8,915 nucleotides of DNA from Mariprofundaceae bacterium (GTDB taxonomy: Bacteria > Pseudomonadota > Zetaproteobacteria > Mariprofundales > Mariprofundaceae), in NCBI GenBank assembly GCA_027035825.1, contig JALVTX010000107.1, forward strand, positions 1 to 8,915, written 5' to 3'. The translations under genes and the position numbers were made by a program. This document shows, piece by piece, positions 1-5,868 of the stretch. Each line of letters starts with the position of its first letter. Within the stretch, counting starts at the first letter, position 1. The notes under the pieces were generated by a model. That model was not told the DNA's origin. It worked only from the letters and a program-made list of their open reading frames with translations, and searched no databases.

Positions 1-44
1 GCGGCCAGGAACCGCGTCCGCACCTCCTCGTGCGAGGACGTCAT
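1..44 (-). CDS. 5' end of an unidentified gene downstream of tmk (possibly holB), cut by the window edge
   Basis: An ATG at 44-42 overlaps the TGA of tmk (43-41) in an ATGA junction. A GGGAG at 58-54 on the minus strand lies 9 bases upstream and could be its ribosome binding site. Only 14 codons are inside the window, reading MTSSHEEVRTRFLA. In many gammaproteobacteria holB (DNA polymerase III delta' subunit) follows tmk, so holB is the contextual guess. However, the visible residues do not show the YPW-type N-terminus common in HolB, so the product stays open. The true start could also lie further downstream, outside the window. Confidence 0.45.
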   Translation of the reverse strand, partial: MTSSHEEVRTRFLA

Positions 45-703
45 CCGTCCGCGCTCCCGGCAATCAGGCCGCGCGATTCCAGCGCGGGAAGCAGCAGCGA
101 TCGCACGCGCCGCTGCACCGTCTCCACGTCGCCCGCCGCATCCACCCGCCGGATGCGCCCGGGCTCCCGCTCCGCCAGTCGCGCGAAACCGGCGCGCACG
201 GCCTCGTGGAACGATTGCCGCTCGCCATCCATGCGCGTCGCGGCCTCGCCCGTCTGCTCCCGCTGGCGCATGCGGGCCAGCGCCTCGCGCACCGGCAGGT
301 CGAACCACAGGGTCAGATGCGGGCGCACGCCGGCCTCGGCCAGCCTGAGCGCCGGCGTCACGGCCTCCGCGTCCAGCCTGCGCCCGGCCAGCTGATAGGC
401 CAGCGTGGAGTCGGTGTAACGATCGCAGAGCACGATTTGCCCGCGTTCCAGGGCCGGCGCAATCACCCGCCGCACATGCTGGGCCCGGTCGGCCAGGAAC
501 AGGAGCAGCTCCGCCTCGGGAACCGGCGCGTCCGCCTCGTGCAACAGCAGGCGGCGAATCTCGCGGCCCAAGGGCGTGTCCCCAGGCTCGAAGGTCTCCA
601 GCACGTCCAGCCCCTGCTCGCGCAGCCAGGCCGCCGCGAGCCTGCGCTGCGTGGTCTTGCCGCAGCCGTCCACGCCCTCGAAGGTGATGAAGAATCCGCT
701 CAT
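41..703 (-). CDS. tmk: thymidylate kinase (dTMP kinase)
   Basis: Phosphorylates dTMP to dTDP with ATP in the cytoplasm, an essential step to dTTP. The 220-residue product has the usual family length. Visible motifs are the P-loop in FEGVDGCGKTTQ (residues 8-19), EPGDTPLG (39-46), the DRYTDSTLAYQ dTMP-binding motif (94-104) and an arginine-rich LID region at about 143-165. The start at 703 was chosen because family homology begins at MSGFFITFEG. It also forms an ATGA overlap with the preceding small ORF and has GAGG 4 bases upstream (711-708); the frame runs open to 814 but that extension is glycine-rich and unlike the family. Oddities: the usual TREPGGTP reads TFEPGDTP, and the LID DRIE reads TRMD. 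The identity is secure. Confidence 0.96.
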   Translation of the reverse strand: MSGFFITFEGVDGCGKTTQRRLAAAWLREQGLDVLETFEPGDTPLGREIRRLLLHEADAPVPEAELLLFLADRAQHVRRVIAPALERGQIVLCDRYTDSTLAYQLAGRRLDAEAVTPALRLAEAGVRPHLTLWFDLPVREALARMRQREQTGEAATRMDGERQSFHEAVRAGFARLAEREPGRIRRVDAAGDVETVQRRVRSLLLPALESRGLIAGSADG

Positions 704-966
704 GCCGCCTCGCCCGAATCCGTCACGCGCACATCCATCAGCCGAACCTGCCATGCCGATGTCAGGCCCGCCACCCATGCGGCGGCCTCCTCCACCCGTT
801 CGGCCGGCGTCCACAACTCGGGGCGGCCATCCTCGCCGCCGCGCAGCACGCCCAGCCCGTCCATGCCCTCCAGCACGCCCTGCACGCGCACCACCGAGGC
901 GCGCGGCATGGCCAGCCGCAGGATGCCCAGCCGCCGTGCGCGGATGCCGGCCGGATCAGCGTTCAT
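700..966 (-). CDS. hypothetical 88-residue protein between mltG and tmk
   Basis: I do not recognise this product. It fills the space between the mltG stop and the tmk start: its ATG (966-964) lies inside the 3' end of mltG (11-base overlap) and its TGA (702-700) overlaps the tmk ATG as ATGA. About 76 of 88 codons end in G or C, matching the neighbours and arguing for real coding. The protein has no cysteine, no signal peptide and no membrane segment. By eye it looks like strands (about residues 24-45), an acidic helix (55-70, containing ERVEEAAAWVAG) and a final strand (72-82), so probably a small soluble alpha/beta protein. No clear ribosome binding site precedes 966, so translation may be coupled to mltG; ATG at 909 is an alternative start. 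The usual mltG-tmk junction has no gene here. Confidence 0.6.
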   Translation of the reverse strand: MNADPAGIRARRLGILRLAMPRASVVRVQGVLEGMDGLGVLRGGEDGRPELWTPAERVEEAAAWVAGLTSAWQVRLMDVRVTDSGEAA

Positions 967-1945
967 GCGCCCGCTGGCGCTCGATGCGCACCCAGGCGCG
1001 CACGTTGCGTTCGTGCTCGGCCAGGGTGGACGCGAACACATGGCCGCCGCTGCCGTCGGCGACGAAATAGAGGTAATCCACGTCAGCCGGATGCGCCGCC
1101 GCCTCGAGGCTGGCGCGGCCCGGATTGCAGATTGGCGTCGGCGGCAGCCCCGGATGCACATAGGTGTTCCATGGCGTGTCGCGCCGCAGATCGCGCTTGT
1201 GCAGGTTGCCGGAGAAGCGCCCATCCACCCGCCACAGGCCATAGATGACGGTGGGATCCATCTGGAGCGGGATGCGCTTCTCCAGGCGGTTGCGAATCAC
1301 CGCCGCCACCAGCGGCCGCTCGGCGGGCAGCCGCGTCTCCTTCTCGACGATGGACGCCACGACGCGCAGGCCATCGGCATCCGTCCACGCCGGCAACAGG
1401 CGCGCGATCAGCGCTTCCTGCGCCCGCATCATCCGCGCCAGCAACACCCTGGGCCGCGCCGGCCGGCGGTAGGCGTAGGTCTCGGGCAGCAGCACGCCCT
1501 CGGGATCGCGGCCATGCAGCAGCGCCGCCAGGGCCGCGCGCCACTTTTCCTCCGGCACGCCGGTGCGTTCGGCAAGCAGCCTCAGCGCCTCGTCGGTGCG
1601 CAAGCCCTCCGGGATGGTGACGCGATGGAGGATGGCGTCCCCGCTCTCCATTCGGCGCAGCACCTCCAGCATGCTGGCCGGCGCATCGAAGCGGTAATCT
1701 CCGCTCTGGAGCGCGCCCGCGGCGCCGGAAAGCCGCGCCGCCCAGGCGAACAGCCGGCCCGAGCGAATCACGCCCGCCCGCTCCAGAATGGCGCCGATCT
1801 CGCGGCCCGAGGCGCCCCGCGGCACGGCGACGTCCACCCGCCCGGGCGGCGCCAGCGGGGCGGCCACCTGCCACGCCGCCCATGCGCCGCCGGTGATGCA
1901 CGCGCCCAGCAGCAGCGCCGCGAGCCACGGCCGCCACCCCGTCAT
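956..1945 (-). CDS. mltG: endolytic murein transglycosylase MltG (YceG-like)
   Basis: Inner-membrane lytic transglycosylase that cleaves nascent glycan strands and is thought to terminate their elongation. The 329-residue product begins with a membrane anchor (WLAALLLGACITGGAWAAW, residues 7-25). A LysM-like segment (about 36-85) and the YceG catalytic domain (about 108-320) follow. Family signatures are ASIVEKET (197-204, with the catalytic glutamate), LQMDPTVIYG (227-236), NTYVHPGLPPTPICNPG (260-276) and YLYFVADGSGGHVF (291-304). The start at 1945 overlaps the pabC stop as ATGA and has GGAGAG 5 bases upstream; an in-frame start at 1999 would add an arginine-rich leader in front of the anchor and lies inside pabC. 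Its place between pabC and tmk is classical. Length and motifs look complete. Confidence 0.96.
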   Translation of the reverse strand: MTGWRPWLAALLLGACITGGAWAAWQVAAPLAPPGRVDVAVPRGASGREIGAILERAGVIRSGRLFAWAARLSGAAGALQSGDYRFDAPASMLEVLRRMESGDAILHRVTIPEGLRTDEALRLLAERTGVPEEKWRAALAALLHGRDPEGVLLPETYAYRRPARPRVLLARMMRAQEALIARLLPAWTDADGLRVVASIVEKETRLPAERPLVAAVIRNRLEKRIPLQMDPTVIYGLWRVDGRFSGNLHKRDLRRDTPWNTYVHPGLPPTPICNPGRASLEAAAHPADVDYLYFVADGSGGHVFASTLAEHERNVRAWVRIERQRAHER

Positions 1946-2772
1946 GCCGACTCTCCGGCGCGAGCGGGCGCGCCCGGCTGCCCTTGCAGCGCCGCCCACA
2001 GCGGCGCGAACACGCTTTCATCCAGGAGCAGCGGCCGGCCGTCCAGCGTTGCCGCCGGTCGAATGAACGCGCCGCTGGACGTCAACACCACGGCCTCGCA
2101 ACGCGCCAGCATGGCCGCATCGCAATCAGCCTCGGCCAGCGCTCCCGCCTCCAGCAGCGCCGCGCGCACCACGCCGGGCAGCACGCCCGCGCCCAGCCGC
2201 GGCGTGACCCAGCGACCGTCCGCGAACAGCGCCACGTTGGCCGTGGGCGCGGACACCACCCGCCCGTCCGCATCCAGCGCCAGCGCCTCCTCGTCCGCGC
2301 CCAGCTGCCCTGCCGCGCGCAGCGCATGCAGCGCGCGAATGCTCGCGCCGTAGTCCGACGTCCACTTGGCGGGCCGCGCCGCCAGCGGCAGCGGCCATGT
2401 CGCCGCCCGCAGGCGCGCGGGAGGCGCGTCGCGCCAGGGCCAGGCATGCACGTGGCAGGCCGGCTCGCGTTCGTCGCCGGCGGATGCGCCCGGCGGCATC
2501 AGCCCCCGGCCCGCCACGCCCCCGGTCAGCGTCACGCGCACCAGCGCATCCGTTCCGTGCGCTCCTCGCACGTTCCGCGCCGCCTCCAGCACCCATTCCA
2601 GCAGTTGCCCGCCCATGCCCGGGGGCATGGCCAGCCCAAAGGCCTCCAGCCCCCGCGCCAGCCGCCCCATGTGCCCGGGCCAGCGGAACACGCCGGTTTC
2701 CGCCACCCGCACGGTCTCGAAGCAGGCCTCGGCATAGAGAAGCCCCCGGTCTTGGTCTAGCATCGGCCGCAT
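1942..2772 (-). CDS. pabC: aminodeoxychorismate lyase-like class IV PLP enzyme
   Basis: Family role: splits 4-amino-4-deoxychorismate into p-aminobenzoate and pyruvate for folate synthesis. Evidence is the fold-type IV pattern: LDQDRGLLYAEACFETVR near the N-terminus, the PLP-lysine segment AKWTSDYGASIRALHALR (lysine codon 2367-2365), GADEEALALDADGRVV, TANVALF and LGAGVLPGVVR, plus the pabC-mltG-tmk context. Odd: after DGRVV the usual glutamate that contacts the PLP ring nitrogen is serine (codon 2253-2251), and the common YGDG is YAEA. The start is uncertain: ATG codons lie at 2796, 2772 and 2763, none with a good ribosome binding site. I chose 2772 because its ATG abuts ilvA without entering it far and sits just below a TATAAC box; 2796 would add ARRYNFG-type residues that could mimic the usual first strand. 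A D-amino-acid or branched-chain aminotransferase relative is less likely. Lyase activity is inferred. Confidence 0.85.
   Translation of the reverse strand: MRPMLDQDRGLLYAEACFETVRVAETGVFRWPGHMGRLARGLEAFGLAMPPGMGGQLLEWVLEAARNVRGAHGTDALVRVTLTGGVAGRGLMPPGASAGDEREPACHVHAWPWRDAPPARLRAATWPLPLAARPAKWTSDYGASIRALHALRAAGQLGADEEALALDADGRVVSAPTANVALFADGRWVTPRLGAGVLPGVVRAALLEAGALAEADCDAAMLARCEAVVLTSSGAFIRPAATLDGRPLLLDESVFAPLWAALQGQPGAPARAGESA
1951..1956 (-). promoter_or_regulatory. ribosome binding site of mltG
   Basis: GGAGAG on the minus strand, 5 bases before the ATG at 1945, inside the last codons of pabC. It supports 1945 over the longer in-frame start at 1999. Confidence 0.6.
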
Positions 2773-4279
2773 GCCGAAGTTATACCTGCGGGCCATCGAA
2801 CATGCACGGGTCTATGACGTGGCCCGCGAAACGCCGCTGCAACTCGCGCCCCAGCTCTCGGCGCGGATACGCAACGAGGTGCTGTTCAAGCGCGAGGATC
2901 TGCAACCGGTGTTCTCGTTCAAGCTGCGCGGGGCCTACAACAAGATCGCGCAGATGACCGACGAGGAATGCGCCCGTGGCGTGATTTGCGCCTCGGCCGG
3001 CAACCATGCGCAGGGCGTGGCGATGAGCGCCCGCCGGCGCGGCTGCAAGGCCATCATCGTGATGCCCTCCACCACGCCGGACATCAAGGTGCGGGCCGTC
3101 GAGACGCTGGGCGGCACGGTGGTGCTGCACGGCGATTCGTATTCGGACGCCTCCGAGCACGCCTGGAAGCTGCAACGCGAGATGGGCCTGCACTTCGTGC
3201 ATCCCTATGACGATCCGCTGGTCATCGCCGGCCAGGGCACCATCGCCGAGGAGCTGCTGCGGCAGGCGCCGCGGGACGTGGACGCCGTCTTCGTGCCCAT
3301 CGGCGGCGGCGGCCTCATCGCCGGCATGGCGGTGTACCTGAAGCATCATTCACCAAACACCCGCATCATCGGCGTGGAGCCGGTGGACTCGGCGGCCATG
3401 CACGATTCCATCGCGGCGGGCCGGCGCGTCACGCTCGACCAGGTCGGCATCTTTGCCGATGGCGTCGCCGTCAAGCAGGTCGGCGAGCACACTTTTGACC
3501 TCACCCGCCGTTTCGTGGACGAAATCGTGCTGGTGGACACCGACGAAATCTGCGCCGCCATCAAGGACATCTTCGACGACACCCGCGCCATCGTCGAGCC
3601 TGCCGGCGCGCTGGGCGTGGCCGGCATGAAGAAATACGTCCAGCGCGAGGGCCTGCACGGAAAGACGCTGGCCTGCATCAACAGCGGCGCGAACATGAAC
3701 TTCGACCGCCTGCGGCACGTGGCCGAGCGCACCGAGATGGGCGAGAAGCGCGAGGGGCTGTTCGCCGTCACCATCCCCGAGCGGCCGGGCGCGTTCCTGG
3801 AGTTCTGCCGTCGGCTCGAGGGCCGGGTCATCACCGAGTTCAACTACCGGCTGTCCAGCCGAACCGAGGCGCAAATCTTCGTCGGCGTCGGCATTCGGGG
3901 CGAGGACGACGCCGCGCATATCCAGCAGCGGCTGGAGGACGCCGGCTACCCGGTCATCAACCTGATGGACAACGAACTGGCCAAGCTGCACATCCGCCAC
4001 ATGGTGGGCGGCCGCAGTCCGCTGGTGCGAAACGAGGTCGTCTATCGCTTCGAGTTCCCGGAAAAGCCCGGCGCGCTGCTGCGCTTCCTGGAGCAATCGG
4101 CCGGGCGCTGGAACATCTCGCTGTTCCATTACCGCAACCACGGCGCGGCCTTCGGCCGGGTGCTGGCGGGGCTGGAAGTGCCGGAATCCGAGCGCGACGA
4201 ATGGCGCGCCTTTCTCGACCGGCTGGGCTACGCCTGGGTGGACGAGACGGACAACCCCGCCTACCGCCTGTTCCTGTAG
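2771..4279 (+). CDS. ilvA: threonine ammonia-lyase, biosynthetic (threonine deaminase)
   Basis: PLP enzyme deaminating L-threonine to 2-oxobutanoate, the committed step toward isoleucine. The 502-residue length is that of the long biosynthetic form. The catalytic domain (about 1-325) shows FKREDLQPVFSFKLRGAYNK with the PLP lysine at 51, SAGNHAQGVA (75-84), the phosphate-binding GGGGL (178-182) and the VEPAGALGVAGMKKY block (275-289). Two ACT-like regulatory domains follow (about 330-403 and 424-500), each opening with an ERPGAF/EKPGAL motif and ending near NNPA-type DNPAYRLFL. These bind isoleucine/valine in the family, so feedback control is expected. ATG 2771 is the first possible start after the in-frame stop at 2735, and homology begins at once (YLRAIEHARVYD). 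No Shine-Dalgarno is visible upstream. It is the only plus-strand gene, head-to-head with pabC and tail-to-tail with cinA. Confidence 0.97.
   Translation: MPKLYLRAIEHARVYDVARETPLQLAPQLSARIRNEVLFKREDLQPVFSFKLRGAYNKIAQMTDEECARGVICASAGNHAQGVAMSARRRGCKAIIVMPSTTPDIKVRAVETLGGTVVLHGDSYSDASEHAWKLQREMGLHFVHPYDDPLVIAGQGTIAEELLRQAPRDVDAVFVPIGGGGLIAGMAVYLKHHSPNTRIIGVEPVDSAAMHDSIAAGRRVTLDQVGIFADGVAVKQVGEHTFDLTRRFVDEIVLVDTDEICAAIKDIFDDTRAIVEPAGALGVAGMKKYVQREGLHGKTLACINSGANMNFDRLRHVAERTEMGEKREGLFAVTIPERPGAFLEFCRRLEGRVITEFNYRLSSRTEAQIFVGVGIRGEDDAAHIQQRLEDAGYPVINLMDNELAKLHIRHMVGGRSPLVRNEVVYRFEFPEKPGALLRFLEQSAGRWNISLFHYRNHGAAFGRVLAGLEVPESERDEWRAFLDRLGYAWVDETDNPAYRLFL
2779..2784 (-). promoter_or_regulatory. possible -10 element for pabC inside the ilvA 5' end
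   Basis: The minus strand reads TATAAC (5 of 6 matches to TATAAT), an AT-rich island in GC-rich coding sequence. A start seven bases downstream would fall on the A of the ATG at 2772, giving a leaderless transcript. No convincing -35 hexamer is visible 16-18 bases upstream, and the box also encodes ilvA residues, so it may be chance. Confidence 0.25.
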
Positions 4280-4288
4280 CCCCTACAG
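4274..4288. repeat. perfect inverted repeat spanning both convergent stop codons
   Basis: CTGTAG (4274-4279), a CCC spacer and CTACAG (4283-4288) form a 6-bp palindrome. Each arm is the last Leu codon plus TAG stop of ilvA or cinA, and the spacer is the whole gap between the genes. With a 6-bp stem, a 3-base loop and no T-run on either side, it is not a convincing intrinsic terminator. Confidence 0.55.
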
Positions 4289-5335
4289 CATCGAGCCCAG
4301 CAGCGCGAAGGCGTGATTGACGGTCTGCCGGCGGATGACCGCGCGCGAGCCAGCCAGCCGCAGCAGCCGCGACTCGATTCGCCCGTCCGGCAGCGCCGCC
4401 GCGATCCACACCGTGCCCACGGGCTTGTCGTCGCTTCCGCCGCCCGGCCCCGCGATGCCGGTGGCGGCCACGCAGGCGCATTCCCGATCCATCCCGCCGC
4501 GGGCCATCGCCTCCGCCACCTCGCGGCTGACCGCGCCGTGCCGCGCAATCAGCCGCGCCGGCACCTTCAGCAGCCTGCGCTTGGCCTCGTTGCTGTAGGT
4601 CGTCCAGGCGCAATCCAGCACCGCCGACGCGCCCGGCAAGCGGCTCATCCGCTCGGCCATGCCGCCGCCGGTGCAGCTCTCGGCGAATCGCGCCTTCAGG
4701 GCGCGCGCAGCGAGCTTCGAGGCCAGCCATTCCTCGGGCAGATAACCGCCATCGTTAAGCCAGGCCACGCCCTCGGGCGGCGGCCCAAGATGCCCGACCA
4801 GCCCCGCCTCCAGCGCCAATCCTCCCTCGGGCATCGCATCGGCCGCCGAGCCATCCTCGCCATCGTTCAGGCAGACCCACAGCGGCGCCTGCGGCGCGCC
4901 ATCGTTCAGGGCGCGCAGCCAGCGCTCGCGCTGATAGGCGATGTCGCCCAAGGGCAACAGCAGGCAGCGCCCCCCGTCCCGCGTGTCATAAACCCATCCC
5001 TCGCGAGGCGGGTTCTCCAGTTCCAGTGGCGTCGCGCCGTGCGGCCGCACGGCCCCGCCGCGCTCGCCACGGGCCATCACGCGACGACCATGCGCCAGGG
5101 CCACGCGCATCAGGGCGCTGGTCTCGGCCACGGCCACGCCCCAGCCCGAGACCGCAAGCGCATCGGGGCGGGCCAGCGTCTCCTCCAGCCAGCCGGTCTC
5201 CACGCGCGCCGCTCCCGCCGCGCGCAGCCAGGCCACGAGCCAGCCCACGCTTATGCCGGCCTCGGCCAATTCCGTCATCGCCGCCCGCGACAACCACAGC
5301 TTCGCCACCGGCCCCGACGCCAGCCGGGAACTCAC
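4283..5335 (-). CDS. cinA: CinA-like protein: PncC-type amidase domain with a degenerate N-terminal CinA/MoCF-like domain
   Basis: The C-terminal CinA/PncC domain (about residues 205-350) is well conserved: ARFAESCTGGG (216-226), TTYSNEAKRRLL (245-256), RHGAVSREVAEAMA (265-278), TGIAGPGGGSDDKPVGTVW (292-310). In the family this domain deamidates nicotinamide mononucleotide to nicotinate mononucleotide in NAD salvage. The N-terminal half aligns without gaps at its start to the CinA MoCF-like (COG1058) domain, but key motifs are gone: GDELL is replaced by RAAMT-type sequence (17-21) and GGLGPTxDD by SGWGVAVAE (63-71). Yet PHGATPL (98-104) and LLLPLGDIAYQRERW (125-139) still mirror PEGATPL and LLPGVPSE. 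Start: GTG 5335 forms a GTGA overlap with the pgpA stop and has GGAGG 6 bases upstream; ATG 5398 lies in pgpA. The 350 residues are slightly shorter than typical full CinA (about 400). I infer that amidase activity is kept and the N-terminal pyrophosphatase activity is lost. Confidence 0.88.
   Translation of the reverse strand: MSSRLASGPVAKLWLSRAAMTELAEAGISVGWLVAWLRAAGAARVETGWLEETLARPDALAVSGWGVAVAETSALMRVALAHGRRVMARGERGGAVRPHGATPLELENPPREGWVYDTRDGGRCLLLPLGDIAYQRERWLRALNDGAPQAPLWVCLNDGEDGSAADAMPEGGLALEAGLVGHLGPPPEGVAWLNDGGYLPEEWLASKLAARALKARFAESCTGGGMAERMSRLPGASAVLDCAWTTYSNEAKRRLLKVPARLIARHGAVSREVAEAMARGGMDRECACVAATGIAGPGGGSDDKPVGTVWIAAALPDGRIESRLLRLAGSRAVIRRQTVNHAFALLGSML
4748..4910 (-). repeat. 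three in-frame short direct repeats encoding LNDG in cinA
   Basis: A 13-base unit, gccatcgttcagg on the plus strand, occurs exactly at 4859-4871 and 4898-4910 and with 2 mismatches at 4748-4760. Spacings (111 and 39 bases) are multiples of three, and each copy encodes LNDG in the linker between the two CinA domains (about residues 143-146, 156-159 and 193-196). It may be a tandem-duplication trace or coincidence. Confidence 0.4.
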
Positions 5336-5868
5336 GCGCCGCCTCCGCCCGCCATTCGCACAAGCCAGGCCAGCGCGCCCAGCACGCCCGCCGCGCACAG
5401 CCCCGCCGCGAGATCATCGGCATGGATGGCCCACCACGCAGGCCCCATGCGCTCGGCCATGCCCACCGGCCCCGGCTTCGCAATGTCGAACAATCGGAAA
5501 AGGATGAACGCCAGCCCGAACGCCAACGGCGTGACCCCCAGCCAGGCCACCGCCGCGCCCAGCGCCAGCCACTGGCCCAGCCATTCGTCAATCACGATCC
5601 ATTGCGGGTCCTTCGCATCCAGCCCCGGCAGCAAAACAAACGTGCTCCAGCAGGCCAGCGCCAGCAACGCAACCCAACCTGCCGCCAGCCCGCCCAGTCC
5701 GCCGGCATGCAGCAGCAGCCAGGCGAACGGCAGGGAGGCCAGACTGCCCGCCGTGCCCGGTGCGCGCGGCGCATGGCCGCTGCCCAGGCCCGAGGCCAGC
5801 CAGCGCGCGAGCCTCAACCGCGCGCCTGTTCCCGAAACATCAGCCGAAATGACGAAACCCCGCCACAT
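5332..5868 (-). CDS. pgpA: phosphatidylglycerophosphatase A
   Basis: Inner-membrane phosphatase converting phosphatidylglycerophosphate to phosphatidylglycerol. The 178-residue product matches the family length (about 160-175). Signatures are GLGSGHAPRAPGTAGSLASLP (residues 27-47), DPQWIVIDEWLGQW (87-100, with the acidic DE pair), FILFRLFDIAKPGPVG (121-136) and HADDLAAGL (149-157). Hydrophobic stretches near 48-80, 99-123 and 152-170 fit several membrane segments. The start is ATG 5868 with a GGTGGA just upstream, overlapping the 3' end of thiL by 29 bases; an in-frame TTG at 5817 would shorten it, and the open frame upstream to 6336 is only a thiL shadow. The thiL-pgpA order is standard. A short Gly/Ala tail precedes the stop, which carries the cinA ribosome binding site. 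Confidence 0.93.
   Translation of the reverse strand: MWRGFVISADVSGTGARLRLARWLASGLGSGHAPRAPGTAGSLASLPFAWLLLHAGGLGGLAAGWVALLALACWSTFVLLPGLDAKDPQWIVIDEWLGQWLALGAAVAWLGVTPLAFGLAFILFRLFDIAKPGPVGMAERMGPAWWAIHADDLAAGLCAAGVLGALAWLVRMAGGGGA
5342..5346 (-). promoter_or_regulatory. ribosome binding site deciding the cinA GTG start
   Basis: GGAGG on the minus strand, 6 bases before the GTG at 5335, within the last codons of pgpA (glycine-rich tail). It selects the GTG over the longer ATG start at 5398 and suggests translation coupled to pgpA termination. Confidence 0.65.

Noticed and set aside
206..2353. A 715-codon open frame on the plus strand opposite tmk, mltG and pabC
   Set aside because: It is Arg/Pro/His/Gln-rich, has no recognisable domain, and lies antisense to three well-identified genes. 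Long antisense frames are expected at this G+C.
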